From contig JAQUME010000003.1 of assembly GCA_028718245.1 (NCBI GenBank), forward strand, positions 1-44,357: 44,357 nucleotides of DNA, read 5' to 3'. Both the position numbers and the translations under genes were made by a program. Below the pieces are notes generated by a model. It did not search any database, had not been told where the DNA came from, and saw only the letters and a list, made by a program, of their open reading frames with translations. The DNA is from Candidatus Omnitrophota bacterium (GTDB lineage Bacteria > Omnitrophota > Gorgyraeia > Gygaellales > Profunditerraquicolaceae). Every line of letters starts with the position of its first letter. The stretch's first letter is position 1. Below, piece after piece: positions 25,596 to 32,425 of this stretch.

Positions 25596-27257
25596 ATGGG
25601 AGTAATACATAAGTTAAGACCGGAAATAAAACAATCTATAATAGATGAAAAAAAAGCCAATCCTGCGATCAGTTGCCGGAGCTTGAGCTATTTGATCCTG
25701 CAAAGATTTAATATAGAGGTCTCCAAATCAAGTATTAATTCAGTATTCAAAGAAGCTGGCTTGAGCATGGCCGCGGCCAGGGTCCCTAAGAAAGAGATTA
25801 TAAAACCAGAGCCGGTTAAACCGGAAATCCCCATACCGGAGGCAGTCAAAGCGCCTGAGCCTTTGCCGTCGGAGAAGGCGCCTGAAAAACCGCCGGTGGA
25901 ATCGCCAAAGCTCCAGCCAGGGCCCCGCACCGACGAGCTCCCGCTACCGCCGGAGATGCCCTGTACAGGGGCAATTTTTCTGAAAGCTGCCGATTTTCTG
26001 CTCGGAGGAAGCCGGCGTGTCGCCGAATTGATCAAGAACAGCCTTAATATTGATAATGAGCAAATATGGTCCAAAACCGAGGCTCTGATCTATCTCCCGC
26101 TTTTTCAAGCACCCCAAGAAAGCCGGATAGGCGCATTACAAGCATTGGTCGGCAGAGGCATTCCTTCCGAAGATATAATCTCCTATCATAATGAATTACA
26201 ATCGGTTACGACATTAGGCAACGGTATTTCCCAGATCATCGGGGATGTATCTAAAGAGGCCCGCTGCATAAAAGTTGATTTCTCAACTAAAGACAGCTTG
26301 TATATTGATGGCCAGATGTATAGTGTCTGGTCTACCCCCCATACGCCGTATGATTTCTCCACAACTATATATAACGCAAATAGTTACATAAACAGGTACT
26401 TCAATAATGATTCGCCTTTGATCTTATTTACTGCGCCTGGTTATAACGCGCCCACCAAGGAGTTTTTCGGCTTTATCTCGGGGTTAGAATCACAAACCAA
26501 GAATATCACCGGCCTGAAGATCTACGGGAACAAATATGAGGAACTGGATTCGATCACCTTAGAGGGGGTCAAAAAGCGTTTTTTTGTTTTCGCGATGTGG
26601 CCCTGGCAGTTTGTAAATTATCGCAAGGTAGTAAAAATCGGGGAATTCAAACCGTTCTATTTCGAACCGTTGGAATTAAATCTCTATCTGGCGGATATAG
26701 AGATTGAATTAATGCAACCTGATGCTAAACAAAGACTTACGCTGAAAGGCTGCGCTTTGAAAACCCTGCTTTCGGAGAAGACCCGGGTGGTTATCTTAAG
26801 TAATCTTAGCCTTGAAGCGGCCCAGCCTGAGAACCTGGCAAATATTTACCTGAACCGCTGGCCCAATTTAGGGGAAACATTCCAGGATTACAGCCGCAAG
26901 ATCGAGCTCTTCACTTACATGGGCTCATCCCAGCGCTTTTTCTCATTGGAGAACCTAAAAACCGACCAAGCTCCCCTCGGAACCAAAACTATATTAACCG
27001 ATTACTTAAGGGTTTTGGACCTCTATGTGCGCTGGCATTTCCTGCCTGAAGGTTTTAAAGAAAAAGATTTCCCGACGATAAAAGAGCAGTTTTACGGCCT
27101 TAATGCCGTTGTCAAGAGGGGGAATGGCCGCACTATGGTGAAGTTCAGCCCTCCCCAGGGATATCTATTCCAGAAGGAACTGGAATATGCCTGCCGCAGG
27201 ATAAACGAGCAGGAAATCATGTTCGCGGACAACACCCGCCTTTGGTGCCTGCCTTAG
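25596..27257 (+). CDS. HTH plus DDE-transposase-like protein with proline-rich linker
   Basis: A 553-residue protein of unusual build. Residues 1-60 resemble a transposase-type helix-turn-helix (SCRSLSYLILQRFNIEVSKSSINSVF). Residues 65-125 form a Pro/Glu/Lys linker, and the remainder looks like an RNase H-fold DDE transposase: possible acidic residues in CIKVDFSTKD and LKIYGNKYEELD, then VVILSNLS...NLANIYLNRWPNLGETFQDYS, which matches the tail (LYxxRWxIExxF) of IS4/IS1634-type enzymes. No terminal inverted repeats flank it and its promoter is canonical, so it may be domesticated rather than mobile. It separates the two halves of the pilus locus. The family assignment is tentative. Confidence 0.55.
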   Translation: MGVIHKLRPEIKQSIIDEKKANPAISCRSLSYLILQRFNIEVSKSSINSVFKEAGLSMAAARVPKKEIIKPEPVKPEIPIPEAVKAPEPLPSEKAPEKPPVESPKLQPGPRTDELPLPPEMPCTGAIFLKAADFLLGGSRRVAELIKNSLNIDNEQIWSKTEALIYLPLFQAPQESRIGALQALVGRGIPSEDIISYHNELQSVTTLGNGISQIIGDVSKEARCIKVDFSTKDSLYIDGQMYSVWSTPHTPYDFSTTIYNANSYINRYFNNDSPLILFTAPGYNAPTKEFFGFISGLESQTKNITGLKIYGNKYEELDSITLEGVKKRFFVFAMWPWQFVNYRKVVKIGEFKPFYFEPLELNLYLADIEIELMQPDAKQRLTLKGCALKTLLSEKTRVVILSNLSLEAAQPENLANIYLNRWPNLGETFQDYSRKIELFTYMGSSQRFFSLENLKTDQAPLGTKTILTDYLRVLDLYVRWHFLPEGFKEKDFPTIKEQFYGLNAVVKRGNGRTMVKFSPPQGYLFQKELEYACRRINEQEIMFADNTRLWCLP

Positions 27258-27288
27258 AAAACGCTTTCCCGAAGGCGCTTAAGTATTA

Positions 27289-27317
27289 TTGACATATCTA
27301 ATAATAGGTGTTATATT
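27289..27317 (+). promoter_or_regulatory. Sigma70 promoter of the pilin operon
   Basis: TTGACA, 17-bp spacer, TATATT. The start is expected near 27324, directly ahead of the candidate riboswitch, making the 5' leader about 285 nt. Confidence 0.75.
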
Positions 27318-27330
27318 TAAGATGCGTTTA

Positions 27331-27465
27331 AAGGCGGCAGCGAAAAGCAATTCCGCTATGGAGGTAGCCGGATGCGCAAAGCCACGGGACGATGTTCGCC
27401 ACAATTTATGTTTCTTAATTTTCACGCTCAGGGTCAGGCGGGAACATTATCCGGGTTAGCTAAAG
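27331..27465 (+). ncRNA. Candidate cyclic-di-GMP-I (GEMM-I-like) riboswitch upstream of pilins
   Basis: Conserved GEMM-I pieces appear in order. AGCGAAAAGCAATTCC is a variant of the GGCAAACC strand. Next comes a hairpin closing with CGGAT, then GCGCAAAGCCACGGGAC, the invariant CGCAAAGCCacGGG core, and finally CCGGGTTAGCTA, the P3 strand of GEMM-I. The first hairpin loop (GGAG) is not a GNRA loop and the last helix is weaker than in the second riboswitch at 37020, so this copy is divergent. The promoter upstream and terminator downstream support a transcriptional switch. Cyclic GMP-AMP specificity cannot be excluded. Confidence 0.55.
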
Positions 27466-27506
27466 CCGAAGAGTCTTTTAATGGACGTTAAGACTTCGGT
27501 TTTTTT
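27466..27506 (+). terminator. Intrinsic terminator in the pilin leader (attenuator)
   Basis: Stem CCGAA/TTCGG plus GTCTT/AAGAC with a 2-nt bulge and a 12-nt apical region, followed directly by seven T. It lies 100 bp upstream of the first pilin, right after the riboswitch-like element, so it is the probable expression platform. Confidence 0.8.
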
Positions 27507-27551
27507 GTTTTTAGGCCGTTAAATAGTTTTAGAAAGTATTTATCAACTAGG

Positions 27552-27597
27552 CACACCGCGCTTATCGGATTTGCGCGGGTGTTGTCCTTACGGACAA
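27552..27597 (+). other. Two hairpins next to the first pilin ribosome-binding site
   Basis: ACACCGCGC pairs with GCGCGGGTGT (one bulged G), and TTGTCC-TTAC-GGACAA forms a perfect 6-bp stem whose 3' edge touches AAGGAGGTGA. These could stabilise the pilin mRNA or tune initiation. Confidence 0.5.
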
Positions 27598-27610
27598 GGA
27601 GGTGAGAAAA

Positions 27611-27784
27611 ATGTTAAGGAGCAGGAAAGCGCAGAGTACTCTTGAATACATCATCATCTTCACGGCGGTAGTAGGAGCGATACTCTTGGCAGCCAATACC
27701 ATCATTAAGCCAAAGATGAACAGTATGCTTGAGCACGTAGCCGGTGAAGCGGAGACCGCGGTCAAACACGTCAGTTTCCAATAA
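27611..27784 (+). CDS. flp: Flp-type major pilin candidate
   Basis: A 57-residue prepilin, the right size for Flp. The short basic leader MLRSRKA precedes QSTLEYIIIFTAVVGAILLAAN; cleavage after Ala would leave Glu at +5 and Tyr at +6, as in Flp and in archaeal class III signal peptides. The mature part is one hydrophobic helix plus a short amphipathic tail. The track start (GTG 27602) lies within the Shine-Dalgarno AAGGAGGTGA; ATG 27611 is the start. It is first in the pilin array and the only member lacking the KRG motif, so it is the best candidate for the main filament subunit. Confidence 0.85.
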   Translation: MLRSRKAQSTLEYIIIFTAVVGAILLAANTIIKPKMNSMLEHVAGEAETAVKHVSFQ

Positions 27785-27811
27785 AGCGATCTTTTTAAGG
27801 AGGTGAGAAAA

Positions 27812-28150
27812 ATGTTAAGGCGCACAAAAGCACAAAGCACGGCAGAGTATGTGATCGTGCTGGGCCTGATAGTAGCGGCAGTTATAGCTATGCAGACCTA
27901 TGTTAAAAGGGGCTTTCAGGGCAGGATCAAGGACGCGGTAGATTATACCGGCCAGAGCGGACAAAGCGGAGAAGCCGTTTCTTTCACAACCAAGCAATAT
28001 GAACCCTATTATCTGGAATCCCAGTTTGCCAGCGAACGCAGCTCCACTGATACCGAAGAATTGGCAGAAGGCGGCTCGGTATCCAGGGCATCCGAAGAGA
28101 CAAGCACCAGGAGCGGCTCTCAGACGATATTGGAGCCGAAGACAGAATAA
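27812..28150 (+). CDS. Pilin-like protein with KRGxQG motif and Ser/Glu-rich tail
   Basis: 112 residues: leader MLRRTKA, processing motif QSTAEY, hydrophobic helix, then MQTYVKRGFQGRIKDAVDYTG and a low-complexity tail rich in Ser, Thr and Glu that should be extracellular. The ribosome-binding site and first codons (AAGGAGGTGAGAAAAATGTT) are identical to those of the preceding flp gene, showing a tandem duplication of the gene start. The track start 27803 lies inside the Shine-Dalgarno. It shares the MQxYxKRGxxGK signature with four other genes in this array, which may form a dedicated subunit family. Confidence 0.8.
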   Translation: MLRRTKAQSTAEYVIVLGLIVAAVIAMQTYVKRGFQGRIKDAVDYTGQSGQSGEAVSFTTKQYEPYYLESQFASERSSTDTEELAEGGSVSRASEETSTRSGSQTILEPKTE

Positions 28151-28176
28151 AATATAATGAGGAGGAGGTGAGTTGA

Positions 28177-28497
28177 ATGTTTAATAAATTTAACCGGAAT
28201 AAGGCGCAGACAACCTTGGAGTACGCCATCTTGATCGGGGTGATCGTTGCCGGGCTTATCGCGATGCAGGTTTACCTGAAAAGAGGTTACCAGGGCAAAT
28301 TAAAGGAGAGCGCCGACAGCATGGGCCAGCAGTTCTCTCCGGGATATACCACAAGTAAATACACGATCACCAATACTTCTACGTCTACCGAGGAGCTTAA
28401 AGATAAGGTAACCGTATCTACGATCGGAAGCCAGGAGAGCCAAAAAACAGGCACGGAAGATGTCGCTGCTTCCGATAAAGAGTTCTGGTGGAAGTAA
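28177..28497 (+). CDS. Pilin-like protein with KRGxQG motif
   Basis: 106 residues: leader MFNKFNRNKA, motif QTTLEY, helix, then MQVYLKRGYQGKLKESADSMGQQ and a Thr/Ser-rich tail ending in FWWK. It is preceded by GGAGGAGGTGAG. It is close in sequence to the products of 27812 and 30650, which share the SADxxxxxFSPG-type segment after the helix. The tail is shorter and ends in aromatic residues, suggesting a specialised surface. It is separated from tadB by 32 bp. Confidence 0.8.
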   Translation: MFNKFNRNKAQTTLEYAILIGVIVAGLIAMQVYLKRGYQGKLKESADSMGQQFSPGYTTSKYTITNTSTSTEELKDKVTVSTIGSQESQKTGTEDVAASDKEFWWK

Positions 28498-28529
28498 GAG
28501 CCGAGAGGGTAAATTTGGAGGTTTTGTAA

Positions 28530-29381
28530 ATGCCGATAAAAATATTCTTATTTTTAGTGGTTTTCGCCGGGGTCTTTTATCTTGCCAGCCTGGCATATCC
28601 TTTTTTTGAGGCGCTGATGGACCGCTGGCAGAGAAAGAGGATGGATAAAATTACCCCGAAACTGGACCGGATGTTCCTGGATATTCCTTTAGAGAAGCTG
28701 CTGCTGATCGATGTGCTTTCCCCCCTGGCCAGCGGGTTGCTGGTTTTTTTCATCAGCCGCAATATCTGGGCTGCTACGGCAGGGGCAGTTGTGGGGTTGG
28801 CTTTCCCTATCCTGATCATCAAACGGCTTGAGGCCATGCGCAGGCAAAAATTCGCCGCACAGCTTGTTGACGGGCTGATGATCTTATCCAGCTCTCTTAA
28901 GGCGGGATTAAGCCTCTTGCAGTCATTTGAGGAGTTGGTGCAGGAGATGCCCAATCCCATCAGCCAGGAGTTCGGCCTTGTCATCCGCCAGATGCAGATG
29001 GGCGTCTCTCTCGAGGAGGCGATAACCAAGCTGAAAGTGCGCATGCGGCTGGATGAGCTGGATATGGTCGTAACCGCGATGCTGGTGGCCAGGGAGACCG
29101 GCGGAGACCTTACGCAGACATTCTCCCGGGTAATCTACACTATCCAGGAGCGGAACAAGCTTATCGGCAGGGTCAAGGCGCTTTGCGTGCAGGCGAACAT
29201 GCAGGGGGTAATTATGTCGCTATTGCCCATTTTATTCGGGATATTCGTATATAAGGTTAATCCCGGTTTCTTCGATGTGTTCCTTAAGGATAATTTTGGA
29301 AGAGGGCTTATGCTTTACGCTATCATCTCAGAGATACTCGGCATTATTTTTATACGTAAATTGAGTAAGGTTGATATATAA
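28530..29381 (+). CDS. tadB: Tad inner-membrane platform protein TadB
   Basis: A 283-residue GspF-type protein. Two N-terminal membrane segments, a cytoplasmic domain with LVDGLMILSSSLKAGLSLLQSFEELVQEMPNPISQEFG and the canonical MVTAMLVARETGGDLTQTFSRV, and C-terminal membrane segments (MSLLPILFGIFVY, then LGIIFIRKLSKVDI) follow the TadB pattern. TadB and TadC together form the platform on which the CpaF motor acts. It is preceded by GGAGG. In many Tad loci tadB directly follows cpaF; here the mobile element and pilin genes intervene. Confidence 0.92.
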   Translation: MPIKIFLFLVVFAGVFYLASLAYPFFEALMDRWQRKRMDKITPKLDRMFLDIPLEKLLLIDVLSPLASGLLVFFISRNIWAATAGAVVGLAFPILIIKRLEAMRRQKFAAQLVDGLMILSSSLKAGLSLLQSFEELVQEMPNPISQEFGLVIRQMQMGVSLEEAITKLKVRMRLDELDMVVTAMLVARETGGDLTQTFSRVIYTIQERNKLIGRVKALCVQANMQGVIMSLLPILFGIFVYKVNPGFFDVFLKDNFGRGLMLYAIISEILGIIFIRKLSKVDI

Positions 29382-29394
29382 AAGGAGTATATAA

Positions 29395-30303
29395 ATGGAA
29401 TTAATCGTGGTGGTTTTACTTTTAGCGGTCAGCGTTTACCTCCTTATCCTGCAGTTCGGCTCCAAGGCATTCGGCTTGGAGAAGATGCGGCTGCCTGCCC
29501 AGGTATTTGACAGTAAAAAGGTAGAGATGGAGTTGAGCCAGGATAAGTATACGGTAAAGCCGGATAATACCTGGCTTCCCATTACTGCCAGGTTCAAAGA
29601 TTTTGAGAAGCGGATCCCCTTCTCCACCGAGGGGATAAGAAGGAGATTGATCAAGGCCGGCTTGCCGATGGGGGTATTGGAATTCCTGGCTTTTAAGGTA
29701 TTGGCGATTATTTTTGTCCCGGCTGTGGCTTTAATATTCCTTAGCGGTAATTTACCTAAGAATATGGTTTTTGCCGTTTCTCTGCTGGTGGGTTTCTTTA
29801 TCCCGGAGATGTGGCTGAATCAAAAGATAGGCAAGAGGCTGCACAGTATACGGCGCGACCTGCCCAACATAATTGACCTGTTGAACCTTTGCGTAAGCGG
29901 AGGCATGGACTTTATGCTGGCGGTAAACCGCGTGGTCAAGGATTTAAAACCCTGTGACCTGACCCGGGAACTGGGAGAGGTTTATCGTGAGACGCAGGTC
30001 GGTAAATCCAGGCGCGAGGCATTGAAGAATTTCGGCTGGCGGGTGGATATGCCTGAAGTGCATTCTTTCGTGCGCACGCTGATACAGGCCGACCGCATGG
30101 GCACGCCCATGTCGGAGGCATTGAATGTGCAGGCCGAGGAGATGAGAGTAAGGAGATTCCAGATGGGCGAGTCAATGGCATTGAAGGCGCCGATCAAGCT
30201 GCTCTTTCCCTTGTTTGCCTTCATTCTGCCGGTAGTTATGATCATTGTAGGAGGCCCGATAATCCTGCAGTTCTCGCGCGGGGGGATCAATTTCGGGTTC
30301 TAA
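29395..30303 (+). CDS. tadC: Tad inner-membrane platform protein TadC
   Basis: A 302-residue second GspF-type protein: N-terminal membrane segment, RLIKAGLPMGVLEFLAFK, RRDLPNIIDLLNLCVSGGMDFMLAVNRVV, the conserved FVRTLIQADRMGTPMSEALNVQAEEMR, and the C-terminal KLLFPLFAFILPVVMIIVGGPIILQF. It has the length and order expected of TadC. It starts 13 bp after tadB with an AAAGGAG ribosome-binding site and partners TadB in the assembly platform. Confidence 0.92.
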   Translation: MELIVVVLLLAVSVYLLILQFGSKAFGLEKMRLPAQVFDSKKVEMELSQDKYTVKPDNTWLPITARFKDFEKRIPFSTEGIRRRLIKAGLPMGVLEFLAFKVLAIIFVPAVALIFLSGNLPKNMVFAVSLLVGFFIPEMWLNQKIGKRLHSIRRDLPNIIDLLNLCVSGGMDFMLAVNRVVKDLKPCDLTRELGEVYRETQVGKSRREALKNFGWRVDMPEVHSFVRTLIQADRMGTPMSEALNVQAEEMRVRRFQMGESMALKAPIKLLFPLFAFILPVVMIIVGGPIILQFSRGGINFGF

Positions 30304-30307
30304 AGAG

Positions 30308-30457
30308 ATGAAAAGGCATATATCCGGACAAAGCGTCATAGAATATTTCGTGATCCTTACCTTGCTTATGGTATTGGTGGCCTCCTCCGGGTTTATAGAT
30401 ACAGTGCGCAACGCATTTTATGATTATTTCAACAGGGGTGTGGCGTATTTGAAATAA
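30308..30457 (+). CDS. Very short pilin-like protein (49 aa)
   Basis: Below the ORF-track cutoff. The leader MKRHISG precedes QSVIEYFVILTLLMVLVASSGF, then DTVRNAFYDYFNRGVAYLK. Gly at -1 and Glu at +5 match prepilin peptidase rules exactly. The tail YFNRG recalls the KRG motif of its neighbours. It starts 4 bp after tadC, so it is translationally linked. The size is that of a minimal Flp subunit, so it may be an alternative or minor pilin. Confidence 0.7.
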   Translation: MKRHISGQSVIEYFVILTLLMVLVASSGFIDTVRNAFYDYFNRGVAYLK

Positions 30458-30474
30458 AGAAGGGGGATAGGGGA

Positions 30475-30639
30475 ATGTTAAAGGTCCTTTATAACAGGCG
30501 GGCGCAGAATTTCCTGGAATATACTATGCTGGTAATAGTTATTGTTACGGCCTTATTGGCGATGCGCCAGTATATCCAGCGCTCCATGAACGCGCGCTTA
30601 AAGCAGATCCAGACGGAACTGAATGAATCAAAGAGGTAA
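30475..30639 (+). CDS. Short pilin-like protein (54 aa)
   Basis: Not in the ORF track because of size. The leader MLKVLYNRRA precedes QNFLEYTMLVIVIVTALLAMRQYIQRSMNARLKQ and a short charged tail NESKR. Glu at +5 and Tyr at +6 fit class III/Flp processing with Ala at -1. The MRQYIQRSMNARLK segment is aligned with MQxYxKRGxxGKxK of the larger paralogs. An AGGGGG-type ribosome-binding site precedes the ATG. Confidence 0.72.
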   Translation: MLKVLYNRRAQNFLEYTMLVIVIVTALLAMRQYIQRSMNARLKQIQTELNESKR

Positions 30640-30649
30640 AGGGGTAAAG

Positions 30650-30988
30650 ATGAAGAATACCGCCCAGTCCTTAATAGAGTATGTGGTTCTTTTCAGCCTG
30701 ATAGTGGCTGCACTTTTCGGAATGCAGGTTTATCTTAAGCGGGGGGTCGCCGGCAAGATGAAGAGTTCAGCCGATGAACTAAGCGGCGGTTTTTTCTATT
30801 CTCCCGGGGCAACGCAAGCCACGACTACTATAGATACGACAACCGCGATAACAAGCAAATCATATGTTACAGATGTCGCTGGTTCCACCGATTACAAGGA
30901 AAGCATCATGGAAACCACATTAAAAAGCGACCGTACGACTGCCCGCGAAGAAAAGACCTTGCCTTTCAGCGCGGAGCCGCAGAGGTGA
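30650..30988 (+). CDS. Pilin-like protein with KRG motif and Thr-rich tail
   Basis: 112 residues from ATG 30650: leader MKNTA, motif QSLIEYVVLF, helix, then MQVYLKRGVAGKMKSSADELSGGFFYSPG and a Thr/Ala-rich extracellular tail. The track start 30623 overlaps the previous gene; 30650 follows GGGGTAAAG and gives a normal short leader. The conserved SADxxxxxF(S/Y)SPG segment links it to the product of 28177, suggesting a shared fold after the helix. Confidence 0.8.
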   Translation: MKNTAQSLIEYVVLFSLIVAALFGMQVYLKRGVAGKMKSSADELSGGFFYSPGATQATTTIDTTTAITSKSYVTDVAGSTDYKESIMETTLKSDRTTAREEKTLPFSAEPQR

Positions 30989-30992
30989 TAAG

Positions 30993-31385
30993 ATGAAACG
31001 GGGAAGCTCGTTGATGGAGTATATGATAGTTCTGGGGATAATTTCCGCGGTCCTCTGGGGAATGAATGTTTATGTTAAGCGAGGGGTGCAGGGAAAGCTC
31101 AAAGACCTTACGGATTCATTTATAGGTAAGGAGCAGGAGACGGATATTTCGCCTACTGCCGAAACTGCCAGCAGCGCCAAGAGTGGATTTAGTTCAACCG
31201 CGGAGACCCAGGCATCCCTGGGCGGCGGCTGGAGTGTTTCAAGTTCGGACAAGATGGAGTATGAGGCGGAAAGCAAAATAACCGATACTGACGTGCCTTA
31301 TACATCAAGTGATCCTGTGCCTGCTGAAGAAGGGTATAGCGTTCCCGAACCGGCTAAGCCGCCGAAAGAAGGATCAGGCGGCTAA
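30993..31385 (+). CDS. Pilin-like protein with KRGxQGK motif and Ser/Pro tail
   Basis: 130 residues: very short leader MKRG, motif SSLMEYMIVLG, helix, then MNVYVKRGVQGKLKDLTDSFIG. The long tail is rich in Ser, Glu and Pro and ends PAKPPKEGSGG, likely extended outside the cell. Gly at -1 and Glu at +5 support processing. GAGGTGATAAG overlapping the previous stop codon is the ribosome-binding site. Confidence 0.78.
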   Translation: MKRGSSLMEYMIVLGIISAVLWGMNVYVKRGVQGKLKDLTDSFIGKEQETDISPTAETASSAKSGFSSTAETQASLGGGWSVSSSDKMEYEAESKITDTDVPYTSSDPVPAEEGYSVPEPAKPPKEGSGG

Positions 31386-31405
31386 AGAGGCAGGAGATGA
31401 TTAAA

Positions 31406-32170
31406 ATGATCTACACAAATAAGAAAGGACAGGCAGTAGCGGAGATGGCGATATTCGGCACCTTGATATTGCTTATCTTCGGAGTGCTGATCTCTTTCAT
31501 ACAACAGCTCAATGACCGGCAATATACGCAGATGGAGGCATTTCGCCGGGCATTGGAAAAGGCCAACTCCTACACTTCAGATGCTGATGACGGATCAGGG
31601 GCCTCTGTGCAGTACACCCTGGTGCAAAACAGACACCAGCTAAACCTCGGCGGCGGTTACCGGCAGGGCAGTAATGTTACTCAAACAGGTTCTGCCAATG
31701 TTTACTGGGCGATCCCTAAATCCCAAAAGGGCTCTTCGGCAGAGAGTTTGCTTGTATTCAAGATAAATGAAGATGAAGGGCAATTTGAATACAATGATTT
31801 TATTCCCGAAGCGCACAGAAGGATAGATGCCGATGGCGAGGAGAGGCCTACCTATTGGGTGCTGCAAACAGAAAATATGGCCACCGAATCGGATACGCTT
31901 TTCAGTGAAACGAATGTGAAAAGCGAAGATACTTTTGCGATCACCAATAAAAGGACTTCTAGGCTAAAGGATGATATTGTTACCGCTGTGCCGTACAAAA
32001 TAGTGGAAAAGAAAACCGGGGATAAGGACTACGAGAACACGGTAGAAGAGGGGATCCTGTATCAAGTGCGTCAGGGTGTCTATCTTGATCCGGAGGGCCA
32101 GTATAAATACAGCCAGGGTGCGGTAGGGAATGAAGTAACCAGGGAGAAGACATGGGTAACTCCATTTTAA
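31406..32170 (+). CDS. TadE-like minor pilin
   Basis: About 254 residues: leader MIYTNKKG, then QAVAEMAIFGTLILLIFGVLISF, with Glu at +5 followed by Met, the TadE variant of the motif. A large polar domain follows (QMEAFRRALEKANSY and beyond) with many Asp, Glu and Thr, ending near EVTREKTWVTPF. Normal TadE proteins are 150-200 residues, so this one is long. The track start 31397 abuts the AGGAG; ATG 31406 gives 9-bp spacing and is preferred. Its end overlaps the next gene by 19 bp. Confidence 0.72.
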   Translation: MIYTNKKGQAVAEMAIFGTLILLIFGVLISFIQQLNDRQYTQMEAFRRALEKANSYTSDADDGSGASVQYTLVQNRHQLNLGGGYRQGSNVTQTGSANVYWAIPKSQKGSSAESLLVFKINEDEGQFEYNDFIPEAHRRIDADGEERPTYWVLQTENMATESDTLFSETNVKSEDTFAITNKRTSRLKDDIVTAVPYKIVEKKTGDKDYENTVEEGILYQVRQGVYLDPEGQYKYSQGAVGNEVTREKTWVTPF

Positions 32171-32400
32171 AACGCGGCCAAAGCACGACCGAAATAGCAT
32201 TTGTTTTTGCGGGGATAGTGCTTTTGTTTGTGGCGATAATGCAGATATGGTTCTGGGGCAATAAGCAGATCGTGCAGCGCCAGAAAGCTTATAATGCCGG
32301 CAGGGTAACCGCCGGGACATCTTCGGATAGTTATACCCTGCAGTGGCCGGTTTACAAGCCGGAAGAACTTAAAGAGGAATCGGTTTTGAAAGGGCAGTAG
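32152..32400 (+). CDS. Small TadE/TadF-like pseudopilin
   Basis: 82 residues: leader MGNSILKRG, motif QSTTEIAFVFAGIVLLFVAIMQIWFW, then NKQIVQRQKAYNAGRVTAGT and a short tail. Glu at +5 with Ile at +6 and Gly at -1 fit prepilin processing. It is too short for a full TadE head domain. It overlaps the upstream TadE-like gene, implying coupled synthesis, and the two may interact. Confidence 0.72.
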   Translation: MGNSILKRGQSTTEIAFVFAGIVLLFVAIMQIWFWGNKQIVQRQKAYNAGRVTAGTSSDSYTLQWPVYKPEELKEESVLKGQ

Positions 32401-32425
32401 GGACTGTCCTTAAGGAAGGCGACAA

